DNA of 64,000 nt, taken from assembly GCF_030696885.1 (NCBI RefSeq), contig NZ_JAUYRI010000009.1:62001-126000 (forward strand), written 5' to 3'. This DNA comes from Thiobacillus sp. (GTDB taxonomy: Bacteria > Pseudomonadota > Gammaproteobacteria > Burkholderiales > Thiobacillaceae). Numbering within the stretch: position 1 is the stretch's first letter; every line of letters starts with the position of its first letter. A program made the position numbers and the translations under genes. The notes under the pieces are model-generated. The model saw nothing but the letters and a program-made list of their open reading frames with translations, made no database searches and had not been told where the DNA came from. Positions 27,623-36,527 of this stretch are shown here, piece after piece.

Positions 27623-28587
27623 GCCAGGCCGGCATCGAAAAATCCGCCGCGCTGCTGCTCGCCTTGGGCGAGGAGGCGACGGCCGCGGTGTTTCGCTACC
27701 TGAGCCCGCTCGAGGTGAGCCGGCTCGGCAGCGCGATGCGCGAACTCGACGTGCTGCCGCGGGATCGCGTGCGTGCGATCCTGCGCGACTACGCCAGTGA
27801 AGCGGCCGAGCAGACCGGCTTTGCCACCGACACCGGACGCTTTCTCGACGAGGCCTTGAAGCAGGCCTTCCGCCCCGAACACCTGCAGGCACTGCAGCAG
27901 CGCCTGGGCGCAAACAGTACGCAGGCGCTGGAAAAACTGGCCTGGCGCGAGCCGGCCGAAATCGCTGGTCTGCTGGAAGCGCAGCCGCCGCAGCTGATCG
28001 CCGTGGTGATGACCCAGCTGCCGCGCGATGTCGCCGCGGCCGTGCTGGAATTGCTGCCCGGCGAGACGCGTGCGGATGCCTTGATGAGCCTGGCGCACAG
28101 CGAAGCGCCCAGTTCCGAGATGCTGCGCGAACTGGACGATTGGCTGATCAGCCTCGACGCGTCCGCGTCGCCGCAGGGTGAGGCGGCGGTCGCCGGCCTG
28201 TTGGGGCAGATGAGCGAAGGCAGCGCGGCGGCTGCGCTGAGCCAGCTCGATCACAACGATGCGGAGCTGGCCGCGCGCCTGCGCGTGCGCCAGCTCGCGT
28301 TCGAGGATCTGGCGCGTCTGCCCGAGGCGAGCCGCAAGGCCTTCCTGCGCCATGTCGGCGCGCGTACCCTGCTGCATGCGTTGAAGGGCAGCGACGGGCA
28401 GGTGCTCGACGCGCTGGCGGCGGTGATGAGCCCGACGGCGGCGCAGCGTATGCGCGTGGATCTTGATACGCTGGGCGTGGTGCCGGTCACCGTGATCCAG
28501 GCGGCGCAGGATGAAGCCGGCGCAAGCCTGCGGCGACTGGCGGCGGAAGGCGCGATTTTGTATCCCGAAGAAGTGGAGGCGGCATGA
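27619..28587 (+). CDS. fliG: flagellar motor switch protein FliG
   Basis: A 322-residue switch protein, normal length. N-terminal GIEKSAALLLALGEEATAAVFRYL contacts FliF; the C-terminal domain carries the charged torque helix region (QLAFEDLARLPEASRKAFLRHV). The gene starts at ATG 27619 overlapping the fliF stop (ATGA). FliG couples ion flow through the stator to rotation, so its presence argues this is a true flagellar cluster and not an injectisome. Confidence 0.93.
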   Translation: MSQAGIEKSAALLLALGEEATAAVFRYLSPLEVSRLGSAMRELDVLPRDRVRAILRDYASEAAEQTGFATDTGRFLDEALKQAFRPEHLQALQQRLGANSTQALEKLAWREPAEIAGLLEAQPPQLIAVVMTQLPRDVAAAVLELLPGETRADALMSLAHSEAPSSEMLRELDDWLISLDASASPQGEAAVAGLLGQMSEGSAAAALSQLDHNDAELAARLRVRQLAFEDLARLPEASRKAFLRHVGARTLLHALKGSDGQVLDALAAVMSPTAAQRMRVDLDTLGVVPVTVIQAAQDEAGASLRRLAAEGAILYPEEVEAA

Positions 28588-29195
28588 GTATGCAAGACGA
28601 CCCCTCTGCCAATGACACCACGGCATTCGAGCAGTGGGAGGTGGTGGAACTGGCGGCGTCCGCCGAGGCGCCGTCGCCGGCTGCCGACCTCGAAGCCGAA
28701 CTGGCGCGCCTGCGCCAGGCCGCGCGCGACGCAGGCTATGCCGAAGGCCTGGCTGCCGGCCGGCAGGAGGGGGAGCAGGCCTGTGGCCGCATGAAGCAGC
28801 TGGCCGAAAGTTTCGACAGCACGCTCGACAACCTCGATTTCCGCCTTGCCGACATGCTGCTGCAACTCGCGCTCGACGTGGCGCGTCAGGTGGTGGCGGG
28901 CGAACTCGCCGCGCGTCCTGAACGCGTGCTCGACGTCGTCAACCTGGCCCTGAAGGAAATGGCCGAGTCCAGCCGCGAAGCGCGCCTGCTGCTGCATCCG
29001 GATGACGCCATGCTGGTGCGCCCGCACCTCGACCAGGTGCTGGACAAGACCCGTCTGCGCATTGTGGAAGACGTGCGCATGGTGCGCGGCGGCTGCCTGA
29101 TCGAGACCCCGCAGGGCGAGCTCGATGCCACCCTGCCGGCACGCTGGCGCCAGGTGGTGCAGGTGCTCGGCTCTAACCAGAACTGGATCGAATGA
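28584..29195 (+). CDS. fliH: flagellar export ATPase regulator FliH
   Basis: A 203-residue cytoplasmic protein. The middle has the [18 protein letters not shown] glycine-repeat helix typical of FliH, and the C-terminal domain ([22 protein letters not shown]) binds FliI. Starts at ATG 28584 overlapping the fliG stop (ATGA). FliH holds the FliI ATPase at the export gate. Confidence 0.88.
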   Translation: MSMQDDPSANDTTAFEQWEVVELAASAEAPSPAADLEAELARLRQAARDAGYAEGLAAGRQEGEQACGRMKQLAESFDSTLDNLDFRLADMLLQLALDVARQVVAGELAARPERVLDVVNLALKEMAESSREARLLLHPDDAMLVRPHLDQVLDKTRLRIVEDVRMVRGGCLIETPQGELDATLPARWRQVVQVLGSNQNWIE

Positions 29196-30589
29196 GCGAG
29201 CGTATCGTCCGCCTGCGCGAATACCTGGCCAACTGCCGGCGGGCGGTGAACTGGGCGACGCCGATCACAGTCACCGGACGCCTGACGCGGGTGTCCGGCC
29301 TGGTGATGGAAGCGGTGGGGGTGCGCCTTCCGGTGGGCAGCCAATGTCATATCCAGGTACCCGGCGGGCAGAGCATCGAGGCCGAGGTGGCGGGATTCTC
29401 GGGCGAGCGCCTGTTCATCATGCCGGCCACCGACACCTATGGCGTGATGCCGGGCGCGCGCGTGGTTCCGGACAATCCGATGGTGGCGCAGCCGCCGCGC
29501 CTGGGAACGCGCTATGTGCCGCGTCGCCGTGCGCACGACCGCGTGCGCCATGTGCCGGTGGGCGAGCGGCTGCTGGGACGCGTGCTCGATGGCGCCGGGC
29601 GACCGCTCGATGGCCTCGGTCCGTTGTCGCTGGAACGCCGGGTGCCGCTGTATAGCCGCCCGATCAATCCGCTGGAGCGCGCGCCGATCCGGCAGACGCT
29701 GGATGTCGGCGTGCGCGCGATCAACGGCCTGTTGACGGTGGGACGCGGCCAGCGGCTCGGCCTGTTCGCCGGCAGCGGCGTGGGAAAAAGCGTGCTGCTC
29801 GGCATGATGGCGCGCTATACCGAAGCCGACGTGGTGGTGGTGGGCCTGATCGGCGAACGCGGCCGTGAGGTCAAGGAATTCATCGACCAGATTCTGGGTG
29901 TTGAAGGCATGGCACGCGCGGTGGTGGTGGCCGCGCCCGCCGACCATCCGCCGCTGATGCGCCTGAACGGCGCGGCGTATGCGATGTCGATTGCCGAATA
30001 TTTTCGCGACCAGGGCAAGCACGTGCTCTTGATCATGGATTCGCTGACCCGCTACGCGATGGCACAGCGCGAGGTGGCACTGGCGATCGGCGAGCCGCCG
30101 GCCACCAAGGGTTATCCGCCGTCGGTGTTCGCCAAGCTGCCGCAGCTGGCTGAACGCGCCGGCAACGGACGCAGTGGCAGCGGTTCGGTCACCGCATTTT
30201 TCACCGTGCTGATGGAAGGCGACGACCAGCAGGACCCGATTGCCGACGCGGCGCGCGCGATTCTCGACGGCCACATCGTGCTCACCCGCGACCTCGCCGA
30301 TGCGGGCCATTACCCGGCGATCGACATCGAGGCCTCAATCAGCCGGGCACAGCCCGACCTGCTGTCCGAGGATGCGCTGGAGCGTACCCGCCGCTTCAAG
30401 TATCTCTACTCGCGCTACATGCGCAGCCGCGATCTGCTTGCCGTCGGCGCCTACGTGCCGGGCGCCGACGTGGTACTGGACGAGGGCGTGCGGCTCTACC
30501 CGAGGATGCAGGGCTACCTGATGCAGGGCATGCGCGAGCGCGCAACGCTGGAATCGTCGCGCGCGGGACTCGATGAGGTGCTCGGATGA
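29192..30589 (+). CDS. fliI: flagellum-specific ATPase FliI
   Basis: A 465-residue F1-type export ATPase. Walker A is GSGVGKS at residues 194-200; Walker B is the [11 protein letters not shown] region near residue 279. [10 protein letters not shown] and [16 protein letters not shown] are typical of FliI/SctN. Overlaps the fliH stop by four bases. It energises unfolding and export of flagellar proteins. Confidence 0.96.
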   Translation: MSERIVRLREYLANCRRAVNWATPITVTGRLTRVSGLVMEAVGVRLPVGSQCHIQVPGGQSIEAEVAGFSGERLFIMPATDTYGVMPGARVVPDNPMVAQPPRLGTRYVPRRRAHDRVRHVPVGERLLGRVLDGAGRPLDGLGPLSLERRVPLYSRPINPLERAPIRQTLDVGVRAINGLLTVGRGQRLGLFAGSGVGKSVLLGMMARYTEADVVVVGLIGERGREVKEFIDQILGVEGMARAVVVAAPADHPPLMRLNGAAYAMSIAEYFRDQGKHVLLIMDSLTRYAMAQREVALAIGEPPATKGYPPSVFAKLPQLAERAGNGRSGSGSVTAFFTVLMEGDDQQDPIADAARAILDGHIVLTRDLADAGHYPAIDIEASISRAQPDLLSEDALERTRRFKYLYSRYMRSRDLLAVGAYVPGADVVLDEGVRLYPRMQGYLMQGMRERATLESSRAGLDEVLG

Positions 30590-31050
30590 AAACCTTTGCG
30601 CTGGCGCGCGTGCTGCAGCTGGCCGAACGGCGCAGCGAAACGCTGTCGCGTTCGGTCAAGCTCGCGCACGGCATCTGGCTGCGCGCACGCGGCCGTCAGG
30701 TGCAGCTGATCGCGCTGCGCGATGCGCGCATCGCGCAGCTGGCCGGCGAACTGCGCGCGGGGGTGACGGCCGCGCGGCTGCAGGAGACGAATCGTCTGCA
30801 GCAGGTGCAGGCGGCCGAAATGCGGGCGGCGCAGGCCGACATCGATGCCGCCCACCAAGCCTGGCAGGCGCGACTGGCCGAATGGATGCAGGTCGAGCAA
30901 CGGGTGAAGGCGCTGCGCCTGCTGGAGCAGCGCCACCTGGCCCACCTGGCCGTGCAGCAGCGGCGCACCGAGCAGCGCGAGCACGATGAACTGGTGGAGT
31001 TGATGCATCGCCGCGAAGCGGGTACGCGGGAGGCCTGGGATGCTGCTTGA
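30586..31050 (+). CDS. fliJ: flagellar export chaperone/stalk FliJ
   Basis: A 154-residue, highly charged protein predicted to be almost entirely alpha-helical coiled coil, with [21 protein letters not shown] at the start, as in FliJ. Overlaps fliI by four bases. Sequence similarity within this family is low, so the call rests on length, helical composition and position after fliI. Confidence 0.8.
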   Translation: MKTFALARVLQLAERRSETLSRSVKLAHGIWLRARGRQVQLIALRDARIAQLAGELRAGVTAARLQETNRLQQVQAAEMRAAQADIDAAHQAWQARLAEWMQVEQRVKALRLLEQRHLAHLAVQQRRTEQREHDELVELMHRREAGTREAWDAA

Positions 31051-31501
31051 ACTGACGCCGGCGGAAACCGCTTTCCTGACGACGCCGGTCGTCGTTTTCG
31101 ACGTCTTCCCGCAGCGCTTGACCCGCCGCCTCGCCGCGACGCTGACCGCGCGGCTGCACCTGCCGGTGCGCGCGCTGCCACTGCCGGCTGTCGCACCGTC
31201 GGCCGCGCCGGACGTGCCGGTCTGGCAGCCGGATGCTGCGCTTGCCACGCTGTGGCTGACGCGCCGGCTCGGCGGCTGGCGCGTCTCGGGCGCTTCGCCC
31301 TTCGTGCCGGCCGCGCTGATGCGCACGCTGGACGCGGTGCTGGCCGAAAGCTGGCTCGACGAACCCGTACCGGATCCGCTGCCGTCTTCGCTCGCATGGC
31401 AACTCGGCACCGATCTCGCGCAGGCGACACTGGCCCTGAGCTTGCCGCCGCAGCCCGCCGCACTGACGCGCTGGGCGCGCGGCGTGATCCGCCATGGATA
31501 A
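31040..31501 (+). CDS. unknown protein of the flagellar operon
   Basis: A 153-residue protein between fliJ and fliO, overlapping both neighbours. No family recognised. It is rich in Ala, Leu, Pro and Arg, lacks a signal peptide, and has a hydrophobic early strand (VVVFDVFPQRLTRRLAATLTARL) and a WLTRRLGGWRVSGASPF segment. By position it falls where injectisome operons carry SctP or SctQ; SctQ/FliM-N-terminal-like is possible but not shown. Expression with the operon is assured by overlap with both genes. Confidence 0.6.
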   Translation: MLLELTPAETAFLTTPVVVFDVFPQRLTRRLAATLTARLHLPVRALPLPAVAPSAAPDVPVWQPDAALATLWLTRRLGGWRVSGASPFVPAALMRTLDAVLAESWLDEPVPDPLPSSLAWQLGTDLAQATLALSLPPQPAALTRWARGVIRHG

Positions 31502-31880
31502 GCACACGAACCGGACCCTAGCGACCATGACACCTCCCCTCATTGCGGCCGTCGCGCTGCTGCTGACCCCCGCTGTGGCGCAGGCCGCGCCGCCTGACAT
31601 GGCCGGCGGACTGTTCACCGTGCTGCTCAGCCTGGCGCTGATCCTCGGCGGCTTTGTCGCGGTGGCCTGGTTCGCGCGCCGCTACCTGCCCGGCATGGGC
31701 GCGCAGGGCGTGGTGAAAGTGGTGGGCACGACGGCGGTGGGGCCGCGCGAGCGCGTGGTGGTGGTCGAGGTCGACGACACCTGGGTGATGCTGGGCGTGG
31801 GCGGCGGCAATGTGCGGCTGCTGCACACGCTGCCGAAACCGGCCGCGGGCACGCGATCCCTGACGGAGCGCGCGGAATGA
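31494..31880 (+). CDS. fliO: flagellar export gate assembly protein FliO
   Basis: A 128-residue protein with an N-terminal signal-like segment and a second membrane helix (FTVLLSLALILGGFVAVAWFARRYL), then a small cytoplasmic domain with VVGTTAVGPRERVVVVEVDDTWVMLGV, the usual FliO core. FliO helps build the FliP ring. Starts within the preceding gene and runs into fliP. Alternative start Met12 at 31527. Confidence 0.88.
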   Translation: MDKHTNRTLATMTPPLIAAVALLLTPAVAQAAPPDMAGGLFTVLLSLALILGGFVAVAWFARRYLPGMGAQGVVKVVGTTAVGPRERVVVVEVDDTWVMLGVGGGNVRLLHTLPKPAAGTRSLTERAE

Positions 31881-32605
31881 GGCGAATCCTGATGCTGATG
31901 GCGCTGGGCCTGAGCCTGCCCGCGCTCGGCGCCGACGCGAACGTGCCGCTGTTGTCGGTGACGCCCGGCGCCGGCGGGCAGGTGATCGGCGTGCCCGGCG
32001 CGAGCCTGCCCTGGCTGCTGCTGTTTCCGTTTCTGCCGGCCTTGCTGCTGGCGTTCACCGCCTTTACCCGCATTGCGGTGGTGCTGTTCCTGCTGCGCCA
32101 GGGACTGGGCAGCCACACTGCGCCGCCCAATCTGGTGCTGATGGGGCTGGCGGTGCTGCTGACGATTTTCGTGATGTCGCCCGCGCTGAAAGTCATCGAT
32201 GCCGAGGCTTATCAACCTTACCTGGCGGGCTCGCTTTCGTTCAACGAAGCGGCCGAGAAAGCGTCGTCGCCGCTGAAGGATTTCATGCTGCGGCAGACCC
32301 GCGCCGAGGATCTCGACCTCTTCATCGGCGACGACAAGACCATCGATCCGCGCCAGGTCGACACGGTGCCGCTGGCCGCGCTGGCACCGGCCTTCCTCAC
32401 CAGCGAGCTGAAGACGGCCTTCCAGATCGGCTTCATGGTGGTGCTGCCGTTTCTGGTAATCGATTTGGTGGTGGCCGCGGTGCTGACCGCGCTCGGCATG
32501 ATCATGCTGCCGCCGCAACTGGTGTCGCTGCCGCTGAAACTGCTGCTCTTCGTCACGGTTGACGGCTGGTATCTGCTGGTCGGCTCGCTGCTCGGGAGCT
32601 TTTAA
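31877..32605 (+). CDS. fliP: flagellar export gate protein FliP
   Basis: A 242-residue membrane protein with a cleavable signal peptide and four membrane helices. Conserved blocks include FTRIAVVLFLLRQGLG, PPNLVLMGLAVLLTIFVMSP, TAFQIGFMVVLPFLVIDLV and VDGWYLLVGSL. Forms the core export gate with FliQ and FliR. Overlaps fliO by four bases and meets fliQ at base 32605. Confidence 0.96.
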   Translation: MRRILMLMALGLSLPALGADANVPLLSVTPGAGGQVIGVPGASLPWLLLFPFLPALLLAFTAFTRIAVVLFLLRQGLGSHTAPPNLVLMGLAVLLTIFVMSPALKVIDAEAYQPYLAGSLSFNEAAEKASSPLKDFMLRQTRAEDLDLFIGDDKTIDPRQVDTVPLAALAPAFLTSELKTAFQIGFMVVLPFLVIDLVVAAVLTALGMIMLPPQLVSLPLKLLLFVTVDGWYLLVGSLLGSF

Positions 32606-32859
32606 TGGAGGGCCTGGCCCGCGACGCCCTCTGGCTGACGCTGATGATTGCGGCGCCCGTGCTGCTGGCAGGCCTGCTGGTGGCATTTGCGGTCAGCCTG
32701 TTCCAGGCCGCCACGCGGATCCACGAACCCACGCTGGCTTTCGTGCCCAAGCTGCTGATCATGGCGATCGTGCTGGTGGTGCTGGGCAGCTGGATGGGCG
32801 GCCAGCTGGTCGAGTTTGCGCGCACCCTGCTCACCGATTTTCCCGGCTTGATCGAATGA
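32605..32859 (+). CDS. fliQ: flagellar export gate protein FliQ
   Basis: An 84-residue protein with two membrane helices; APVLLAGLLVAFAVSLFQAA and THEPTLAFVPKLL-type loop (here RIHEPTLAFVPKLL) are family hallmarks. Shares one base with the fliP stop. Standard partner of FliP and FliR. Confidence 0.95.
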   Translation: MEGLARDALWLTLMIAAPVLLAGLLVAFAVSLFQAATRIHEPTLAFVPKLLIMAIVLVVLGSWMGGQLVEFARTLLTDFPGLIE

Positions 32860-32860
32860 G

Positions 32861-33610
32861 ATGCCGTTGACCGAAGCGGGCGTCTCGGTCTGGCTGTTTG
32901 CGTTTGCGCGCGTTGCCGGCTGGATTGTGTTCGATCCGCTGGCGGGCCGGTTACCGCTGATGCTGCGGCTGTTCATCGCCGCGGTGCTGGCCGCGGTGTT
33001 GGCGCCGGGCGTGGCGGCCGGCGAACTCGCGCCGTTTTCCCTGCCGGGCCTGCTGGCGCTGGCGCTGGCTTTCCTGTGGGGGGCGGCGCTGGCGCTGTGT
33101 GTGTGGCTGGTGTTCGCCGCGGTGAGCGCCGCGCTGGTGTGGACCGGCCACACCGCCACCGGCGGCCTCTTGATGCTGACGGCCGAGCAGGCGGGGCCGG
33201 CCGACGCCGCCTGGCGTGCGCTGGCTGGCTGGCTGGCAGCGCTGGCCTTCCTGGCGGCGAGCGGCCATCTGATGGTGGTTAGCGCTCTGCGCGACAGCTT
33301 TGCGGTAATGCCGGTCGCCAGCCTGCCGGCCGCGGCCGATCTGCGCCAGCTGGCCGAAGCCGCCGGCTGGCTGTTTGCGGTCGGCATGCAACTGGCGCTG
33401 CCGCTGGTGGCGCTGGCGCTGCTGATCCAGTTGGCGCTGGGCATCGTGGCGCGCACCACGCCGGGGCTGGACATGTTTTCGGTCGGGCTGGGGCTGGCCG
33501 CGCTGGGGCTGATGGCGGCCTGGGTGTGGGCGGTGCCGCTGGTCACGCAGGCCATGGGCCTGGGCATCGGGCAACTGGGCGGCTGGCTGGCCACGCTCGT
33601 CGCAAGATGA
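32861..33610 (+). CDS. fliR: flagellar export gate protein FliR
   Basis: A 249-residue protein with about six hydrophobic helices. FARVAGWIVFDPLAGRLP and LIQLALGIVARTTPGLDMFSVG are typical FliR segments. It starts one base after fliQ. Last gene of the operon; flhB and flhA do not follow. Confidence 0.93.
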   Translation: MPLTEAGVSVWLFAFARVAGWIVFDPLAGRLPLMLRLFIAAVLAAVLAPGVAAGELAPFSLPGLLALALAFLWGAALALCVWLVFAAVSAALVWTGHTATGGLLMLTAEQAGPADAAWRALAGWLAALAFLAASGHLMVVSALRDSFAVMPVASLPAAADLRQLAEAAGWLFAVGMQLALPLVALALLIQLALGIVARTTPGLDMFSVGLGLAALGLMAAWVWAVPLVTQAMGLGIGQLGGWLATLVAR

Positions 33611-33707
33611 CGCCGGCCTCGGCCAGATGCATTAGAATGTCGCGATTTAATGCAATCGCGCCGACCAAGCGGCGCGGTACTGAAATTACAGCGGCGGAAA
33701 CAACAAG

Positions 33708-34598
33708 ATGGCAGAGATGAACATGCTCCGAGGCAGCCTGGTTGCCATCGTCACCCCGATGTCCGACGATGGCGCGCTCGATATCGGGTCGCTGCAGAAG
33801 CTGATCGACTGGCACATCGCGGAGGGGACCGACGGCATCGTCGTCGTCGGCACCACGGGCGAATCGCCCACCGTGAATTTTGACGAACACTGTCAGCTGA
33901 TCCGGGTTGCGGTCGAGCGGGCCGCCGGCCGGGTGCCGGTGATCGCGGGGACCGGGGCGAACTCCACCCGCGAAGCCATCGAGCTCACCGCATGCGCGAA
34001 GTCCGCCGGTGCGCAGGCCGGCCTCTCGGTGGTGCCGTACTACAACAAGCCGACGCAGGAAGGTCTGTTCCAGCATTACAAGAAAATCGCCGAGGCGGTC
34101 GACCTGCCGCTGATCCTGTACAACGTACCGGGACGCACGGTGGCCGATCTGTCGAACGACACGGCGCTGCGCCTGGCGCAGGTGCCCGGCATCGTCGGTA
34201 TCAAGGACGCCACCGGCAACATGGAACGCGCGGCCGATCTGGTACGTCGCGCGCCGAAGGATTTTCTGCTGTATACCGGCGACGACGCCTCGGCCATGCC
34301 TTTCATGCTGCTAGGTGGTCATGGCGTGATTTCGGTCACCGCCAACGTGGCGCCGAAAATGATGCACGAGATGTGTGTGGCGGCGTTCGAGGGGAACCTC
34401 GCGCGTGCGCGCGAACTCAACAATGCGTTGCTGCCGCTGCACAGCAGGCTGTTTGTTGAAGCCAACCCGATTCCGGTCAAGTGGGCGTGCGCCGAACTGG
34501 GTCTGATCCCGTCCGGTCTGCGCCTGCCGATGACCCCGCTGTCTGCCGGATTGCATGACACCGTTCGTGACGCCTTGCGTCACGCCCAATTGATCTAG
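33708..34598 (+). CDS. dapA: 4-hydroxy-tetrahydrodipicolinate synthase
   Basis: A 296-residue class I aldolase-fold enzyme of lysine and diaminopimelate synthesis. [25 protein letters not shown] and the Schiff-base Lys166 in GIKDATGN are all present, with the Tyr of YNVPGRT. It joins pyruvate and aspartate semialdehyde. The start may be Met1 (33708) or Met6 (33723, [13 protein letters not shown]), which looks more like other DapA starts. Followed by bamC, a common betaproteobacterial order; dapB is at 58.6 kb. Confidence 0.95.
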   Translation: MAEMNMLRGSLVAIVTPMSDDGALDIGSLQKLIDWHIAEGTDGIVVVGTTGESPTVNFDEHCQLIRVAVERAAGRVPVIAGTGANSTREAIELTACAKSAGAQAGLSVVPYYNKPTQEGLFQHYKKIAEAVDLPLILYNVPGRTVADLSNDTALRLAQVPGIVGIKDATGNMERAADLVRRAPKDFLLYTGDDASAMPFMLLGGHGVISVTANVAPKMMHEMCVAAFEGNLARARELNNALLPLHSRLFVEANPIPVKWACAELGLIPSGLRLPMTPLSAGLHDTVRDALRHAQLI

Positions 34599-34651
34599 CG
34601 TGACGCGATGCGTCATGCCGGTTTGAGTAGCCTTACGTTTTAGGACACCTT

Positions 34652-35752
34652 ATGCGTTTATTGCCCCTGTTTTTGATGATCGCGCTGACGGCTTCGGGCT
34701 GCGGCATCATCGAGTCCAAAAAAATCGACTACAAATCGGCCGGCAAGCTGCCGACACTGGAAGTGCCACCCGACCTCACCGCGCCGACCGGTGACAACCG
34801 CTATGCCGTGCCCGACACGCAGGGCAGCGGCTCCGCCACGCTGTCGACCTACAGCCAGGAGCGCAAGGTTGCGCCTGCCGGGACGCAGACGCTGCTGCCG
34901 GCGCAGGACACGGCGCGCATCGAACGCGCCGGCAGCCAGCGCTGGCTGGTGGTGCAGGCGACGCCGCAGCAGGTGTGGCCGGTGATCAAGGACTTCTGGC
35001 AGGAGACCGGCTTCATCGTCAACCTCGAGTCGCCCGAAACCGGCGTGATCGAAACCGACTGGGCCGAGAACCGCGCCAAGATCCCGCAGGACATCATCCG
35101 CCGCACCATCGGCAGAGTGATCGACGGTATGTACTCGACCGCCGAGCGCGACAAGTTCCGCACCCGTATCGAAAGCAGCGGCACCGGCACCGAAATCTAC
35201 GTCAGCCACCGCGGCATGATGGAAGTCTACGATTCCGCGAACAAGGACCGTACCGTGTGGCAGCCGCGCCCGGCCGATCCCGAACTCGAGGCGGAAATGC
35301 TGCGCCGCCTGATGCTGCGCTTTGGCGTCGAGGAAAACCGCGCGCAGACGCTGATGGCCCGGCAGCAGACGCCGGAAATGGCGCGCGTGCTCAGCGAAGG
35401 CGGCGCGACGATACTGGAAATGGACGAGAACTTCGACCGCGCCTGGCGCCGTGTTGGCCTCGCGCTCGACCGTGTCGGCTTTGCGGTGGAAGATCGCGAC
35501 CGTTCCAAGGGTGTCTATTTCGTGCGCTATATCGATCCCGAGATCGACAACGACAGCAAGCGTGACGAAGGCATCCTGGCCAAGTTCGCGTTCTGGCGCA
35601 GCAAGAAGGAGCAGGCCTCGCCGCAATTGCAGATCGTGGTCAACGACGCCGGCGAGAAAAGCCGTGTCAGCGTCAGCGGTGCCGACGGCAAGCCGGTCGA
35701 TCCCAGCACGCGGACCCGCATCATCAACCTGCTGCACAAAGAGCTGAAGTGA
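34652..35752 (+). CDS. bamC: outer-membrane assembly lipoprotein BamC
   Basis: A 366-residue lipoprotein with lipobox ASGC (Cys17) and the conserved unstructured BamC start (DYKSAGKLPTLEVPPDLTAP). Two helix-grip domains follow (WLVVQATPQQVWPVIKDFW and the C-terminal FDRAWRRVGLALDRVGF). It belongs to the BAM complex that inserts outer-membrane barrels. Located just after dapA as in many Proteobacteria. Confidence 0.92.
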   Translation: MRLLPLFLMIALTASGCGIIESKKIDYKSAGKLPTLEVPPDLTAPTGDNRYAVPDTQGSGSATLSTYSQERKVAPAGTQTLLPAQDTARIERAGSQRWLVVQATPQQVWPVIKDFWQETGFIVNLESPETGVIETDWAENRAKIPQDIIRRTIGRVIDGMYSTAERDKFRTRIESSGTGTEIYVSHRGMMEVYDSANKDRTVWQPRPADPELEAEMLRRLMLRFGVEENRAQTLMARQQTPEMARVLSEGGATILEMDENFDRAWRRVGLALDRVGFAVEDRDRSKGVYFVRYIDPEIDNDSKRDEGILAKFAFWRSKKEQASPQLQIVVNDAGEKSRVSVSGADGKPVDPSTRTRIINLLHKELK

Positions 35753-35768
35753 TGCGGGAATCCGCCTG

Positions 35769-36527
35769 ATGCGGTTTGCGTGCCTGGGCAGCGGCAGCGA
35801 GGGCAACGGCCTGGTGGTCGAGGCCGGCGCCACCCGGGTATTGATGGACTGCGGCTTTGGCCTCGCCGACAGCGTGGCGCGGCTGAGCCGCCTCAGGCTG
35901 CAGCCCGCCGACCTGGCCGGCATCGTGGTGACCCACGAGCACAGCGATCATATCGGTGGGGTGGGGCGGCTGGCGCGCAGGCACAAGTTGCCGGTGTGGC
36001 TTACCGCGGGCACGCTGGCCATGGCGCAGGACCTCGATGGCGTGGCGGTGCAGGTGATCGACAGCCATGCCGCCTTCGCGGTGGACGGGATGGAAATCCA
36101 GCCCTATCCAGTGCCGCACGATGCGCGCGAACCGGTGCAGTATGTCTTCGGCGACGGCAACCGCCGGCTGGGCGTGCTGACCGACACCGGCTGCAGCACG
36201 CCGCACATCGAGGCCATGCTGGCCGGCGTCGATGCGCTGGTGCTGGAATGCAATCACGATGCGACGATGCTGGAAAACGGACCGTATCCCACGAGCCTCA
36301 AGCGGCGCGTCGGCGGCCGCTTCGGCCATCTGGAAAATGGCCAGTCGGCAGCCTTGCTGGATACGTTGAAGCACGAAAAATTACAATACGTGATGGCCGC
36401 ACACGTCTCCAGAAAGAACAACACGTCCGCGCTGGCGCAGCGCGCGCTGGCGCAGGTGCTGGGCTGTGCGGACGACGACGTGCGAGTGGCCTGTCAGACG
36501 ACGGGATTTGATTGGATAAGGCTTTGA
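35769..36527 (+). CDS. MBL-fold metallohydrolase (WalJ/YycJ-like)
   Basis: A 252-residue cytosolic metallo-beta-lactamase-fold hydrolase. The metal-binding THEHSDHIGG motif is near residues 57-66; further ligands lie in DTGCSTPHI, ECNHD and AAHVSRKNN. The start (RFACLGSGSEGNGLVVEAG) is the YycJ/WalJ pattern, thought to be an exonuclease-type hydrolase linked to DNA metabolism. Starts 16 bases after bamC and overlaps rhlE by four bases (TTGA). Confidence 0.85.
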   Translation: MRFACLGSGSEGNGLVVEAGATRVLMDCGFGLADSVARLSRLRLQPADLAGIVVTHEHSDHIGGVGRLARRHKLPVWLTAGTLAMAQDLDGVAVQVIDSHAAFAVDGMEIQPYPVPHDAREPVQYVFGDGNRRLGVLTDTGCSTPHIEAMLAGVDALVLECNHDATMLENGPYPTSLKRRVGGRFGHLENGQSAALLDTLKHEKLQYVMAAHVSRKNNTSALAQRALAQVLGCADDDVRVACQTTGFDWIRL

